Shown piece by piece: positions 15,043-23,211 of a stretch of DNA of 64,000 nt. Both the position numbers and the translations under genes were made by a program. How positions within the stretch are numbered: position 1 is the first letter of the stretch; each line of letters begins with the position of its first letter. Source of the stretch: Longimycelium tulufanense (GTDB lineage Bacteria > Actinomycetota > Actinomycetes > Mycobacteriales > Pseudonocardiaceae); contig NZ_BMMK01000029.1 of NCBI RefSeq assembly GCF_014645795.1, positions 1 to 64,000 on the forward strand, read 5' to 3'. Below the pieces are notes generated by a model, which had not been told where the DNA came from, did not search any database, and saw only the letters and a program-made list of their open reading frames with translations.

Positions 15043-16626
15043 ATGGGGGAGACCGGGGCCGGGGTGAGGGAGGGTCAGGTGGCCGAACAGCGGGACCAGG
15101 GCGCGACACAACAGATCGCCGCGGGCTACACCACCGAGGGTGCCGCGGTCGAGCTCGGCACGGTGGTGGTTGCCGACGAGGTCGATCCGGCGGCCCGGGT
15201 GCGGGTCCCGCTGTCGATGATGAACCGGCACGGGCTGGTCGCCGGCGCGACCGGCACCGGCAAGACCAAGACCCTCCAACTGCTGGCCGAGCAGCTCTCC
15301 GCCGCCGGGGTTCCGGTGCTGATGGCGGACATGAAGGGTGACCTCGCCGGCATGTGCCGGCCGGGCGAGGACGGCGACCGGATCCGCGCCCGGGCCCGCG
15401 ACACCGGTGAGGACTGGCGGGCCGAGCCCTTCCCCGTGCAGTTCCTGTCCCTGGGCACCGACGGCGTGGGCGTTCCGGTCCGGGCCACGGTCACCAGCTT
15501 CGGCCCGGTCCTGCTGGCCAAGGTGCTGGGCCTGAACGAGACCCAGGAGTCCACCCTCGGCCTGATCTTCCACTGGGCCGACAGCCGCGGTCTGCCCCTG
15601 CTCGACCTCAAGGACCTGCGCTCGGTCATTCAGCACCTCACCAGCGAGGCCGGCAGGGCCGACCTGGTGGGACTGGGCGGGGTCTCCCCGGCCACCGCGG
15701 GTGTCATCCTGCGCTCCCTGGCCAACCTGGAGGCCCAGGGCGGCGAGACCTTCTTCGGCGAGCCCGAGCTGGACGTGGCCGACCTGATGCGGCAGGAGGA
15801 CGGCCGGGGCGTGGTCAGCCTGGTCGAGATCGGCGCCCTGCGGTCCCGCCCGGCGTTGTTCTCCACCTTCCTGATGTGGCTGCTCGCCGAGCTCTTCCAC
15901 GAGCTCCCCGAGGAAGGCGACGTCGACAGGCCCAAGCTGGTCTTCTTCTTCGACGAGGCGCACCTGCTGTTCGCCGACGCGTCCAAGGCGTTCCTCGCTC
16001 AGATCGAGCAGACCGTGAAGCTGATCCGGTCGAAGGGCGTCGGAGTCTTCTTCTGCACCCAACTTCCCACGGACGTACCGAACGCGGTGCTTTCGCAGCT
16101 GGGCGCGCGTGTGCAGCACGCCCTGCGCGCCTTCACCCCGGAGGACCAGAAAGCGTTGTCCCGCACGGTGAAAACCTACCCCACGACCCAGCACTACGAC
16201 CTTGCCAAGGCACTGACATCCCTGGGTACCGGTGAAGCGATCGTCACTGTCCCGTCCGAGACGGGTGCACCCACCCCGGTTGCGTGGACCCGTCTTCGCG
16301 CCCCACACTCCCTGATGGACGCGATCGGCGACGACGCGATCCGGCAGGCCGCGCGGGAAAGCAGCGTTTTCGGCAAGTACGCCGAAACCGTGGATCGCGA
16401 GTCGGCGTACGAGATGCTGGCTGGCCGCGTGGCGTCGGAGAAGGAAGCACCAGCGGCCGAGCAGCCAGAGCGAACCGACACACAGCAGCCGGAGGAGGGT
16501 TTCTTCGAGAAGGTGCTCGACAACCCGGCGGTAAAGTCCTTTCTCCGATCCGCAGGAACCGTCCTCGGTAGGGAGATCACCCGTAGCGTCTTCGGCACCG
16601 CCCGCAAGCAGCGTCGCCGCCGCTGA
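15043..16626 (+). CDS. HerA-like helicase domain ATPase (DUF853)
   Basis: This ~527-residue ATPase has Walker A GATGTGKTKTL near residue 70, a VLMADMKGDLAG segment, Walker B LVFFFDEAHLLF near residue 305, and a sensor-like FFCTQLPTDVP. This matches the bacterial DUF853/HerA-FtsK-like family, whose cellular role is poorly defined. A C-terminal linker rich in Glu and Pro is followed by a basic helix ending KQRRRR. The ATG at 15043 with GTGAGG 9 nt upstream is preferred over an in-frame start 36 bp earlier. It is divergent from orn. Confidence 0.85.
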   Translation: MGETGAGVREGQVAEQRDQGATQQIAAGYTTEGAAVELGTVVVADEVDPAARVRVPLSMMNRHGLVAGATGTGKTKTLQLLAEQLSAAGVPVLMADMKGDLAGMCRPGEDGDRIRARARDTGEDWRAEPFPVQFLSLGTDGVGVPVRATVTSFGPVLLAKVLGLNETQESTLGLIFHWADSRGLPLLDLKDLRSVIQHLTSEAGRADLVGLGGVSPATAGVILRSLANLEAQGGETFFGEPELDVADLMRQEDGRGVVSLVEIGALRSRPALFSTFLMWLLAELFHELPEEGDVDRPKLVFFFDEAHLLFADASKAFLAQIEQTVKLIRSKGVGVFFCTQLPTDVPNAVLSQLGARVQHALRAFTPEDQKALSRTVKTYPTTQHYDLAKALTSLGTGEAIVTVPSETGAPTPVAWTRLRAPHSLMDAIGDDAIRQAARESSVFGKYAETVDRESAYEMLAGRVASEKEAPAAEQPERTDTQQPEEGFFEKVLDNPAVKSFLRSAGTVLGREITRSVFGTARKQRRRR

Positions 16627-16627
16627 G

Positions 16628-17830
16628 TCACCACGTCACGAGCAGCTCACGCACGCTGTAGAACGGTGTCTCGAAGTGGAACGGGATTTCTTCCAGCGGC
16701 AGCACCGTTTTGAGCGCGGGAAGGTGCTGGACGAGTGCGCGTAGCGCGACCTGCATCTCCACCCGCGCAAGATGCTGACCGATGCATTGGTGCGTGCCCC
16801 AGCCGAAGGTCAGATGACCGTGCGCGTTCCGGCACACGTCCAACCGGTCCGGATCGGCGAACCGGTCCGCGTCCCGGTTCGCCGAGGACAACGACACGAC
16901 CACGCCTTCCCCTGCTCTGATGGTCCGCCCGCCGAACTCGACGTCCTCGGCCACCGCCCGCACCAGGCCGTGTTGGGTCAGCCCGAGGTACCGCAGAAGC
17001 TCATCCACGGCACCGTCGACCAGATCGGGCTGGGCGACCAACGCCTCCCACTGCTCGCGGTGTTCCAGCAATGCCAGCACCGACAACGTGATGGCGTTCG
17101 TCGTCGTCTCGTAACCGCCGACGAGAAGCAGCACGGCCATCCCGACCAGCTCGTCCTGCTCGAGTTCACCGGTGCGCACGTACCGATCCGCCAGCCGGCT
17201 CAGCAGGTCCTTGCCCGGAGCGCGCAGCTTTTCGCTGATCAGCCCGTCGAGGTAGTCCTCCAGCTCCGTCAGGGCGGCCTGCACCTGGTCGGCGGGCAGC
17301 GAGCGGTCGAGGTGGGCACGGCTACGGCTGGTGAAGAACTCGTGATCCTCGTAGGGCACCCCCAGCAGCACGCCGGTCACCTGGGTCGGGATCGGCATCG
17401 CGAACTCGGTCAGCAGGTCCGCCGGTTGGGGCGCGGTGCGCAGCCGGTCCAGGCTTCCGGCCACGATACGTTCGATCTCGGGCCGCAGACCCGCGATGCG
17501 GCCCGCCGCGAAGTCGTGGGCGAGCAGCCGGCGGTAGCGGGTGTGCAGCGGCGGATCGGTAACCAGGAAGCTCCCGGGCCGCGCCTGCTCGTCCCGCACG
17601 GGCCGGAGCTGGGGGTAGCCCGGGCGGCTCGGGTCGGAGCTGAAACGGGCCGGGTCGCTCAACGCGCGCCGTACGTCGGCGTAGCGGGTGACGAGCCAGA
17701 CCCGCTGCCCGTGCCGCAGCCGGACCTCGCGCACCGGGCACTCGGCGCGGAACCGGGAGTACTCCGCCGGCGGGTCGAAGCCCGGCCGGCGTGCCATCGG
17801 GAAGCGGGGTAAGTCGTCCCGTTCCGGCAT
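16628..17830 (-). CDS. Cytochrome P450
   Basis: This ~400-residue soluble P450 has I-helix GGYETTTN (conserved acid/Thr pair present), K-helix ELLRY, and heme-binding loop FGWGTHQCIGQHLAR with the axial Cys. It would hydroxylate a small hydrophobic substrate using a ferredoxin partner; bacterial class I P450s usually need separate electron donors, and none is adjacent. The ATG at 17830 is chosen because the upstream frame lacks conserved sequence. It starts 22 bp after the PH-domain gene and may share its transcript. CYP subfamily cannot be assigned by eye. Confidence 0.93.
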   Translation of the reverse strand: MPERDDLPRFPMARRPGFDPPAEYSRFRAECPVREVRLRHGQRVWLVTRYADVRRALSDPARFSSDPSRPGYPQLRPVRDEQARPGSFLVTDPPLHTRYRRLLAHDFAAGRIAGLRPEIERIVAGSLDRLRTAPQPADLLTEFAMPIPTQVTGVLLGVPYEDHEFFTSRSRAHLDRSLPADQVQAALTELEDYLDGLISEKLRAPGKDLLSRLADRYVRTGELEQDELVGMAVLLLVGGYETTTNAITLSVLALLEHREQWEALVAQPDLVDGAVDELLRYLGLTQHGLVRAVAEDVEFGGRTIRAGEGVVVSLSSANRDADRFADPDRLDVCRNAHGHLTFGWGTHQCIGQHLARVEMQVALRALVQHLPALKTVLPLEEIPFHFETPFYSVRELLVTW

Positions 17831-17852
17831 GGGGCCTCCCGGTGGTCGGCGG

Positions 17853-19385
17853 TCAACCCGGCTCCGGGGTCTCCAGGAACGGGGCCAGCAGGTCGGGGAC
17901 GGCAGCATCGGCCAACGCGAGCCCGTCGCCAAGGTCGACGTCGAGCACCTCGTAGACGCCCTCACCGGCCGCCGTCACCGCTCCAATGGTGGCCAGGCCG
18001 GCGAGCCGCTGGAAGAACGACTGACGGATCCGCCAGCCAATGACACCCGTACGTTGCAATGCCACCGTGGTCCGCAGCAGCGATCCCCCGCGGCTGACGA
18101 CGTAGCGGGACGTGAGTGCATGGCCGAGGTTGCGGTAGCGGTCCAGCCCCAGCCACGCGAAGAACGGGACCGCGACAACCGCCACCAACCACGGCCAGTG
18201 CGGCAACCACCCGATCCACGCCCCTGCGGCCAAGACCACGGCGACCACGAGGGAGGGGACGAGCGCGCGGATCAGGCGGCGTTGGCGCGCCGCCGCCGGG
18301 TGCCGGCGAAGGGACGTGGTCGTCGGTGGCGGATCGCAGCGCAAAACCTCGCCGGCCACCCGGTGTGCCTCCGACAGCGGCGCGGGCGGCAGGAGCAGCT
18401 CGCTGCCCTCGCCGGTCCCGAGACCGGTGCCAACGGCGCCGCAACGGGCGCCGCCCCCGGCCCGCAGCAGCAGTGGCTCGGACAGCGAGACACCGCGCAA
18501 CCGCTGCTCCTCGATCGACACCGACCGGGTCGTCAGTAGCCCGCGACGTACCCGCAGGGTGCCGTCGTCCTCCCGGGTCAGCCGGAAGTGCCAGTACTGC
18601 ACGACGTAGATCACGAAGGCGCCGCCGATGACCAACGCGAGCAACACGAGCACCACCGCGCCCACGACCACCGGGAGCGCGGTCTCGGCCGCCCACCGCA
18701 CCGCCTCCTCCAGCGGGCCGAAGTGCCTCGGGTCGATGTCGAGCTGTTGGAGGAGCTGGAAGGCACCACCGGTCATGGCACCGACGGCGACGAGACCGGA
18801 CAGGGTCAGTGGGGCGTACCGCAGCCATCTGTGGTCCAGTGCCGCCAGTGGCGGGTTCCCGCCGGCGGGCCGCTCCTCGTCCGGGGCCGTCTCCCGGGCG
18901 GGCGCCCGGCGCAGCAGGACCTGGCGCAGCCGTTCCGCCTCGGCGGCGGAGACGGCGTCGAGGGTCAGCTCGTCCTCCGATCCCGCGCCGTCGTTTCGGC
19001 CGGTCCCGACCTTGACGATGCTGAGCCCGAAGACGCGGTGGATGAGGTCGGAGGTGACGTCGACGGTGCGCAGCCGGTCCCGGGGAACCGACCGCTCCTT
19101 GCGGACCAACAGGCCGGAGTGCAGCTGAACATGGGTCTCGCTGATCCGATAACTGGTGGTGAGCCAGCGGAACAGCCCGGAGAGCACCAGGGCCGCGGCG
19201 ACGGCCGCGGCGCCCCAGAGCTTCCACGGCGACAGGCCACCGACGAACATCACCAGGATGACGGGCAACAGCAGCCCGGCGGCCTCGGTGACCGGCTTGA
19301 CGGCCATCATCCGGGCGTCCAGCCGGTGCCAGTCGGGTTCCGGCGGAGGTGGCGGCGCCGGCATCACGCCGTCGGCCGCGGTCAC
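17853..19385 (-). CDS. Bacterial PH-domain membrane protein (YdbT-like)
   Basis: This 510-residue protein alternates paired transmembrane helices with three bacterial PH (bPH_2) domains, recognised by segments such as RKERSVPRDRLRTVDVTSD, VSIEEQRLRGVSLSEPLLLR and VVSRGGSLLRTTVALQRTGV. The GTG start overlaps the stop of the upstream PH gene (GTGA). The pair resembles ydbS-ydbT of Bacillus, where these membrane proteins have been linked to envelope stress and bacteriocin resistance. Its role here is not established. Confidence 0.82.
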   Translation of the reverse strand: MTAADGVMPAPPPPPEPDWHRLDARMMAVKPVTEAAGLLLPVILVMFVGGLSPWKLWGAAAVAAALVLSGLFRWLTTSYRISETHVQLHSGLLVRKERSVPRDRLRTVDVTSDLIHRVFGLSIVKVGTGRNDGAGSEDELTLDAVSAAEAERLRQVLLRRAPARETAPDEERPAGGNPPLAALDHRWLRYAPLTLSGLVAVGAMTGGAFQLLQQLDIDPRHFGPLEEAVRWAAETALPVVVGAVVLVLLALVIGGAFVIYVVQYWHFRLTREDDGTLRVRRGLLTTRSVSIEEQRLRGVSLSEPLLLRAGGGARCGAVGTGLGTGEGSELLLPPAPLSEAHRVAGEVLRCDPPPTTTSLRRHPAAARQRRLIRALVPSLVVAVVLAAGAWIGWLPHWPWLVAVVAVPFFAWLGLDRYRNLGHALTSRYVVSRGGSLLRTTVALQRTGVIGWRIRQSFFQRLAGLATIGAVTAAGEGVYEVLDVDLGDGLALADAAVPDLLAPFLETPEPG

Positions 19386-19885
19386 GTCGCGTCCCCCGGC
19401 GTCGCCATGGTCGTCCTGGTCAGCTCGTCCACCAGCTCCTGCGCGGTCCGCACGTCGAGCCCGGCGATCTTCACCGGCCCGGCCGCCGAGGCAGTGGTCA
19501 CCGTGACCGTGGCAAGCCCGAGCAGCTGCTGCAACGCCCCACGCTCGGTGTCCACGGTCTGGATGCGCGACACCGGGGCGATCCGCCATTCCTGGTTGAA
19601 CCACCCGCTACGCGCGAACACGGCCTCCCGCGTCGCCTCCCACCGGTGGACGCGGTACCGCCACTGCGGCATGACGGCGGTGTGCAACGCGCCGACCACG
19701 AGGGTGCCGATGACCGTGAGGGTGAGCCACGGCTTGGCCGACCCCCACACCAGCAGCGCCACGACCTGCGGGAGCAGCAGCACGAGCCAGCCGATCGCGG
19801 CGTCGATCGTCCACCAGGTGATGGCCCGCGGGCTGGCCCGGTGCCGCGGCGGCCGGAGTCTCGGTCCGGTGTCCCCCTTTGCCAT
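19382..19885 (-). CDS. Bacterial PH-domain membrane protein (YdbS-like)
   Basis: This 167-residue protein has two transmembrane helices (about residues 25-70) followed by one bPH_2 domain (RYRVHRWEATREAVFARSGW ... VSRIQTVDTERGALQQLLGL). The ATG at 19885 gives the normal family length. It overlaps the larger PH-domain gene by 4 bp, so the two are co-translated and probably form a complex. Similar pairs are widespread in actinobacteria with no fixed function. Confidence 0.82.
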   Translation of the reverse strand: MAKGDTGPRLRPPRHRASPRAITWWTIDAAIGWLVLLLPQVVALLVWGSAKPWLTLTVIGTLVVGALHTAVMPQWRYRVHRWEATREAVFARSGWFNQEWRIAPVSRIQTVDTERGALQQLLGLATVTVTTASAAGPVKIAGLDVRTAQELVDELTRTTMATPGDAT

Positions 19886-20063
19886 GCCACCACTGTGCCA
19901 GCAACGCCCCGGCCGGCCCCGGCGCGACCGACTCTGTCGGATTCTGCCGCAAAAGGGGGGCAGGAGTGACAATAATGCGCACCAGTCCTGTCAACCCCTT
20001 CGCCGAAGGGCTGCCGTGGTACGCGAAGCAACTGACAAGTCGACACCTGGCCAGTCATCCACG

Positions 20064-21302
20064 ATGACGCTGCGCGCCTCGGCGGACTTCGGGGAGAGAC
20101 TGCGCGCGTTGCGACTGCGCCGGGGCCTGGCCCAGAAGGACCTGGCCGGCCCCGGGGTGTCCACCAGCTACGTCTCCCGCCTGGAGTCCGGGGAGCGCGC
20201 ACCCTCGCCCCAGGTCGTCGAGCACCTGGCGGCCGCTCTCGGCGTCGCCCCCGCCGAGCTGGTGGGGCAGGCGCCGGCCGTGGAGCAACGCCAGGCGCTG
20301 CTGTGGTGCGAGGCCATCCTGGCCCACCGCGACGGCGAGGTCGGCCGCGCGGTCACCCTGCTCGACGAGCTCGGCCACGAGGTCGAGGAGCCGATGTTCA
20401 GCTGGAGCGTGCGCTGGACCAGGGCCGCCCTGCTGGCCCGGGGCGGCGACCCGGACCGGCTGATCGCGGTCACCGAGGAGCTGCTCGATTCCTGGTCACC
20501 CGGCGCGGCGGTGGACGCACTGGTCGAGGTGATGAGGGCCGCGGCGTTGCGCCAGCTCGGCCGCTCGGCCGAGGCGGTGCACGCGGTGCGCACCGCGGTC
20601 GCGCTCACCGACAACCCGCAGGACCGGCTGACCGGCGTGGCCCACCTGCGCTGCCTGGTGGCGCTGTCCAGCGAGCTGGCGCGGGCCGGCCGGCTGGCCG
20701 AGGCGGAGGAGGCCGTCGGCCAGCTGGGTGCCGCACTGGTCGACACCGAGCCGGACCGGGTCACGGTGGCGGGGTGGTGGGTCAAGGCGCAGGTGGAGGA
20801 CCGGTTGGGCCGGCGTGCCGAGGCCGGCCGGTCGATCGCCACCGCGCAACACCTGCTGGACCACGTCGACGTCGACCCGCACTTCCGGCAGCGGGTGAGC
20901 CTGGCGGCGGTGGCGATCGGGCTGCGTGCGGAGGACCCGGATGCCGGGCAGCTCTCGGCGGTGCTGGACGGCATCGCGTCCTCGGTGGCCCCGCACTCGC
21001 AGGTGGCCGCCCAGGTTGAGGCGTTGCGTGGCGAGCTGGCCCTGTTGTCGGGCAACGGCCAGCACGCCTGGCGCGTGGCCGAGCGGGCACTGGCCATGGA
21101 GACGCTGGACAGCGAGGACGAGCTGCGTTGTCGGGTCTTGCTGGTGCGGGCCGCGGCCGAGATGGGCGACGCCGAGCGGTTACGGGAGGCGCGCTCGGGT
21201 CTGGCCGATCTCCTGGAGCGGCTGGGTTCGGTGAGCATCGACCCGGCGTTGTGGCGCAACGTCGCCCAACTCGCGTTGCGCACCGCCCTACGGGACCGTT
21301 GA
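20064..21302 (+). CDS. XRE-family HTH regulator with TPR-like C-terminal domain
   Basis: This 412-residue protein has an N-terminal XRE helix-turn-helix (about residues 8-65: FGERLRALRLRRGLAQKDLA then VSTSYVSRLESGERAPS). It continues into ~340 residues of Ala/Leu/Glu/Arg-rich helix pairs with TPR-like periodicity (for example RLAEAEEAVGQLGAAL). This layout matches RRNPP-type peptide-sensing regulators such as PlcR and Rgg, and also many uncharacterised actinobacterial regulators. Convergent to it, 433 bp away, lies a secreted protein with five GIEWPDS repeats, making peptide sensing a testable idea. No ligand or target is shown directly. Confidence 0.85.
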   Translation: MTLRASADFGERLRALRLRRGLAQKDLAGPGVSTSYVSRLESGERAPSPQVVEHLAAALGVAPAELVGQAPAVEQRQALLWCEAILAHRDGEVGRAVTLLDELGHEVEEPMFSWSVRWTRAALLARGGDPDRLIAVTEELLDSWSPGAAVDALVEVMRAAALRQLGRSAEAVHAVRTAVALTDNPQDRLTGVAHLRCLVALSSELARAGRLAEAEEAVGQLGAALVDTEPDRVTVAGWWVKAQVEDRLGRRAEAGRSIATAQHLLDHVDVDPHFRQRVSLAAVAIGLRAEDPDAGQLSAVLDGIASSVAPHSQVAAQVEALRGELALLSGNGQHAWRVAERALAMETLDSEDELRCRVLLVRAAAEMGDAERLREARSGLADLLERLGSVSIDPALWRNVAQLALRTALRDR

Positions 21303-21677
21303 CGGACTTTCCGGCGCCCGCCGTGGGACACCACCCCTGTGCCACCACGGCCACAGAGATCCGCTGAGGCTGCTTTCCTGTTGGTGACCGAAAATCGGGC
21401 AACGAGTGCACTCGTGTCGGCCCGGCGACGGGCAACCGTCCGCGCATCATCTACTGAGGACAGTTCCCGGCTGGTGGGCGGCGAGCACCACGCCCGGCGC
21501 TGCTACAGGGCGTCTGACCGGTGGGCCCGGCTGTTCACCTGTGCTGCTCGTGGTGACGCGGTGCGCGAAGTCGCGGTGCCTTCGGATGAGACGAGCAACA
21601 TCCCGGACCGGCGCGTCGCCAGCACCGGATGTCCATGCACGGCGGAACACGCACAGGGTGGCCCTACGCAGAAACGA
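21303..21677. other. Spacer between convergent regulator and repeat-peptide genes
   Basis: About 375 bp. Open frames exist on both strands but none has a ribosome site, domain or sensible composition. The left part presumably holds the regulator's transcript end. Confidence 0.45.
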
Positions 21678-21709
21678 ACGCCCTCGCCGGAACCAACCGG
21701 CGAGGGCGT
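21678..21709 (-). terminator. Terminator of the repeat-peptide gene
   Basis: ACGCCCTCGCCGG (21678-21690) pairs perfectly with CCGGCGAGGGCGT (21697-21709) around a 6-nt loop. It lies 25 bp past the peptide gene's stop. On the minus strand it is followed by TTCGTTTC. It supports the peptide frame being a real transcription unit. Confidence 0.8.
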
Positions 21710-21734
21710 GTGGAAGCGAAGGCGACGGGCCGGG

Positions 21735-22034
21735 TTACGGGTCCGGCCATTCGATACCACGGTTGACCTGCTGCCCACTGTCGGGCCACTCGATACCACG
21801 GTTGAGCTGCGGACTGCTGTCCGGCCACTCGATACCACGGAGTTGCGGGCCGCTGTCGGGCCACTCGATACCGCGAAGCTGCTGCCCACTGTCGGGCCAC
21901 TCGATACCACGGCTCAACGCGCTGGCGGCGTCCTCAGCCGGTCTCACCGCCGCGATGGCGGGTGCCGCGACGGAGAGGATGCCCAGCGCGAGCGCGGCGA
22001 CCGCCAACAGGCGGGCGGCAGGGTGTCGGCGCAT
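21735..22034 (-). CDS. Secreted repeat peptide with five RGIEWPDS units
   Basis: This 99-residue protein has the basic start MRRHPAAR, a hydrophobic core (about residues 9-24) and a likely signal peptidase site after APAIAA (near residue 29), so it is exported. From residue 42 it consists of five tandem units beginning RGIEWPDS, at residues 42, 54, 66, 79 and 92, spaced 12-13 residues and separated by GQQL, GPQL, SPQLN and GQQVN; it ends WPDP. Base changes inside the units are nearly all synonymous (CCG/CCC, GAA/GAG, CGT/CGC), so the peptide is under selection. A GGAG ribosome site and a terminator flank it. I know no such family. It may be a pro-peptide for signalling or a modified multi-core peptide. 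Confidence 0.85.
   Translation of the reverse strand: MRRHPAARLLAVAALALGILSVAAPAIAAVRPAEDAASALSRGIEWPDSGQQLRGIEWPDSGPQLRGIEWPDSSPQLNRGIEWPDSGQQVNRGIEWPDP
21738..21911 (-). repeat. Five 36-39 bp tandem coding repeats (GIEWPDS units)
   Basis: On the plus strand each unit contains GGCCACTCGATACCACGG or a close variant. Unit lengths are 36, 36, 39 and 39 bp plus a shorter final 24-bp unit. The array lies wholly within the secreted peptide gene and stays in frame. Confidence 0.9.
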
Positions 22035-22132
22035 CTCGGGCTCCGTTTCGAATCGGGGGAGTTCGGGTGGGATGGGTGACGTTCCGGTGGCCCGGTGACC
22101 TTCTCCTGCGCTCGGGCGACGCCGCCCGATTG

Positions 22133-22142
22133 TGTCATGACA
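22133..22142. promoter_or_regulatory. Palindrome upstream of the repeat-peptide gene
   Basis: TGTCATGACA is a perfect 10-bp palindrome about 100 bp upstream of the repeat-peptide start, in its probable promoter region. It could be an operator for the nearby XRE/TPR regulator; this is inferred from position only. Confidence 0.35.
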
Positions 22143-22658
22143 GGAAGTTGCCCCGTGCGTGACAGAAGAACCTCGGCACCGGGGTGGTCCGCCACCGGTC
22201 CGACGTCCTGCACTGTCCGCCCCCAAAGGTCACGAGCCGCCGTTACGCGCATGCAGAAGGTAGTTGAACCATGCGGTGCTGCCAAGCCATCGAGTGGGGT
22301 GTCATACCCGCTGGTGGAAACGCGATTACCGAACGCACGTACCGCCCTCCGGAACCCGCGACTTGACCAACGACGGAGAACCCGCCAGGTTGTCAACCTT
22401 TTGTCAATTCTTCGGCCGCTCCGGAGAGCCCCGCCCCGACCAGCCAGAAGGCGGCATTTCTGCAGCTCTAGGGCGTCCTCACCAGGGTGTTCGGCGGTGT
22501 TAGCTGGCAAACACTTGTCAAGTCTTGTTGTCCCGGTATGCCAGGTGCTAGCTTTTCATCGGCAAGGTTGGTCAAGGGCATGACAACCTTCCGTCGACGG
22601 AGCTTCCGATCGGGTGGCCGGCCGAGCCGGTTCGCCGCCCGGACGGACCAAGACCCTG

Positions 22659-22703
22659 CTCCGGTGGCGCTGCCGCTGGCGGCGGCCGGCAGCGCCACCG
22701 GAG
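22659..22703. repeat. 17-bp perfect inverted repeat (hairpin 1)
   Basis: CTCCGGTGGCGCTGCCG (22659-22675) pairs perfectly with its inverse at 22687-22703 across an 11-nt GC-rich loop. There is no T-run on either side. It is the first of three such structures in 230 bp. Confidence 0.75.
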
Positions 22704-22726
22704 TGGGCCCGACGGCTGACGTCTGT

Positions 22727-22769
22727 CCGTCGTTGGTGGTCTTCATGGCCCCAGGGCCACCAACGACGG
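22727..22769. repeat. 13-bp perfect inverted repeat (hairpin 2)
   Basis: CCGTCGTTGGTGG (22727-22739) pairs with CCACCAACGACGG (22757-22769). The 17-nt loop contains TGGCCCCAGGGCCA, which could form a competing inner hairpin. Confidence 0.75.
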
Positions 22770-22835
22770 TGCCGAGCGCCCGGGTGGGGGCCTGCCCCTC
22801 CCAACCTCCCGCTCCCACCCGGCGCTCTCTCCGGT

Positions 22836-22887
22836 GTCTTGCCGGCATGCCGCCTTCGCGCCCCGTGCGGCGGCATGCCGGCAAGAC
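22836..22887. repeat. 19-bp perfect inverted repeat (hairpin 3)
   Basis: GTCTTGCCGGCATGCCGCC (22836-22854) pairs perfectly with its inverse at 22869-22887 across a 14-nt loop. This is the longest stem in the window. Its sequence is unrelated to hairpins 1 and 2. Confidence 0.78.
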
Positions 22888-23164
22888 GCCCGTCGAGAGA
22901 TCTTCATCCCTCCGGAGCAGTCCCGGCTCCTTCCTCCCGGTCCACGTGCGGGTTCAGGCCGATTTCTTCGGGCAGCGTCCAACTGTGCGCATATTGACCA
23001 CGAACTCGTGTCACACCGCCATGGGCGGCAGGGAAAAGCATCCTCGGCCGACGAGACCGCGAGCACTACCCGATCCCGGTAACCGCAAACGCGGCAACGC
23101 GCCGAGCTCATCGCCGGCATCCGGGTGTGGCCAGCCACGAACCTTTCCCGGCCCGAACGCAAGA

Positions 23165-23203
23165 ACCGTTCATCGCGACCGAAAATCGGTCGCGATGAAC
23201 GGT
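23165..23203 (-). terminator. Terminator of the acyl-CoA reductase/ligase operon
   Basis: ACCGTTCATCGCGACCG (23165-23181) pairs perfectly with its inverse (23187-23203) around an AAAAT loop. It lies 8 bp past the ligase stop, with TTCTTG following on the minus strand. This is a clear intrinsic-type terminator. Confidence 0.85.
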
Positions 23204-23211
23204 CTTCGGGC

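Larger units (their letters stand above)
22035..23164. other. 1.1-kb non-coding stretch with promoter-like DNA and three hairpins
   Basis: No frame is convincing. The part near 22380-22580 is less GC-rich and promoter-like (TTGTCAA twice). The part from 22659 to 22887 is occupied by three separate long perfect inverted repeats, listed individually. Confidence 0.5.

Noticed and set aside
18588-20063. An open frame running continuously upstream of the XRE/TPR regulator on the plus strand
   Set aside because: It is antisense to two clear PH-domain genes and its translation is low-complexity; the regulator's own ATG at 20064 begins the HTH domain.
21339-22079. Plus-strand frame with repeated LDTT-type units opposite the repeat-peptide gene
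   Set aside because: The repeats are the antisense of the GIEWPDS units. Only the minus strand has a signal peptide, ribosome site, synonymous drift and a terminator.
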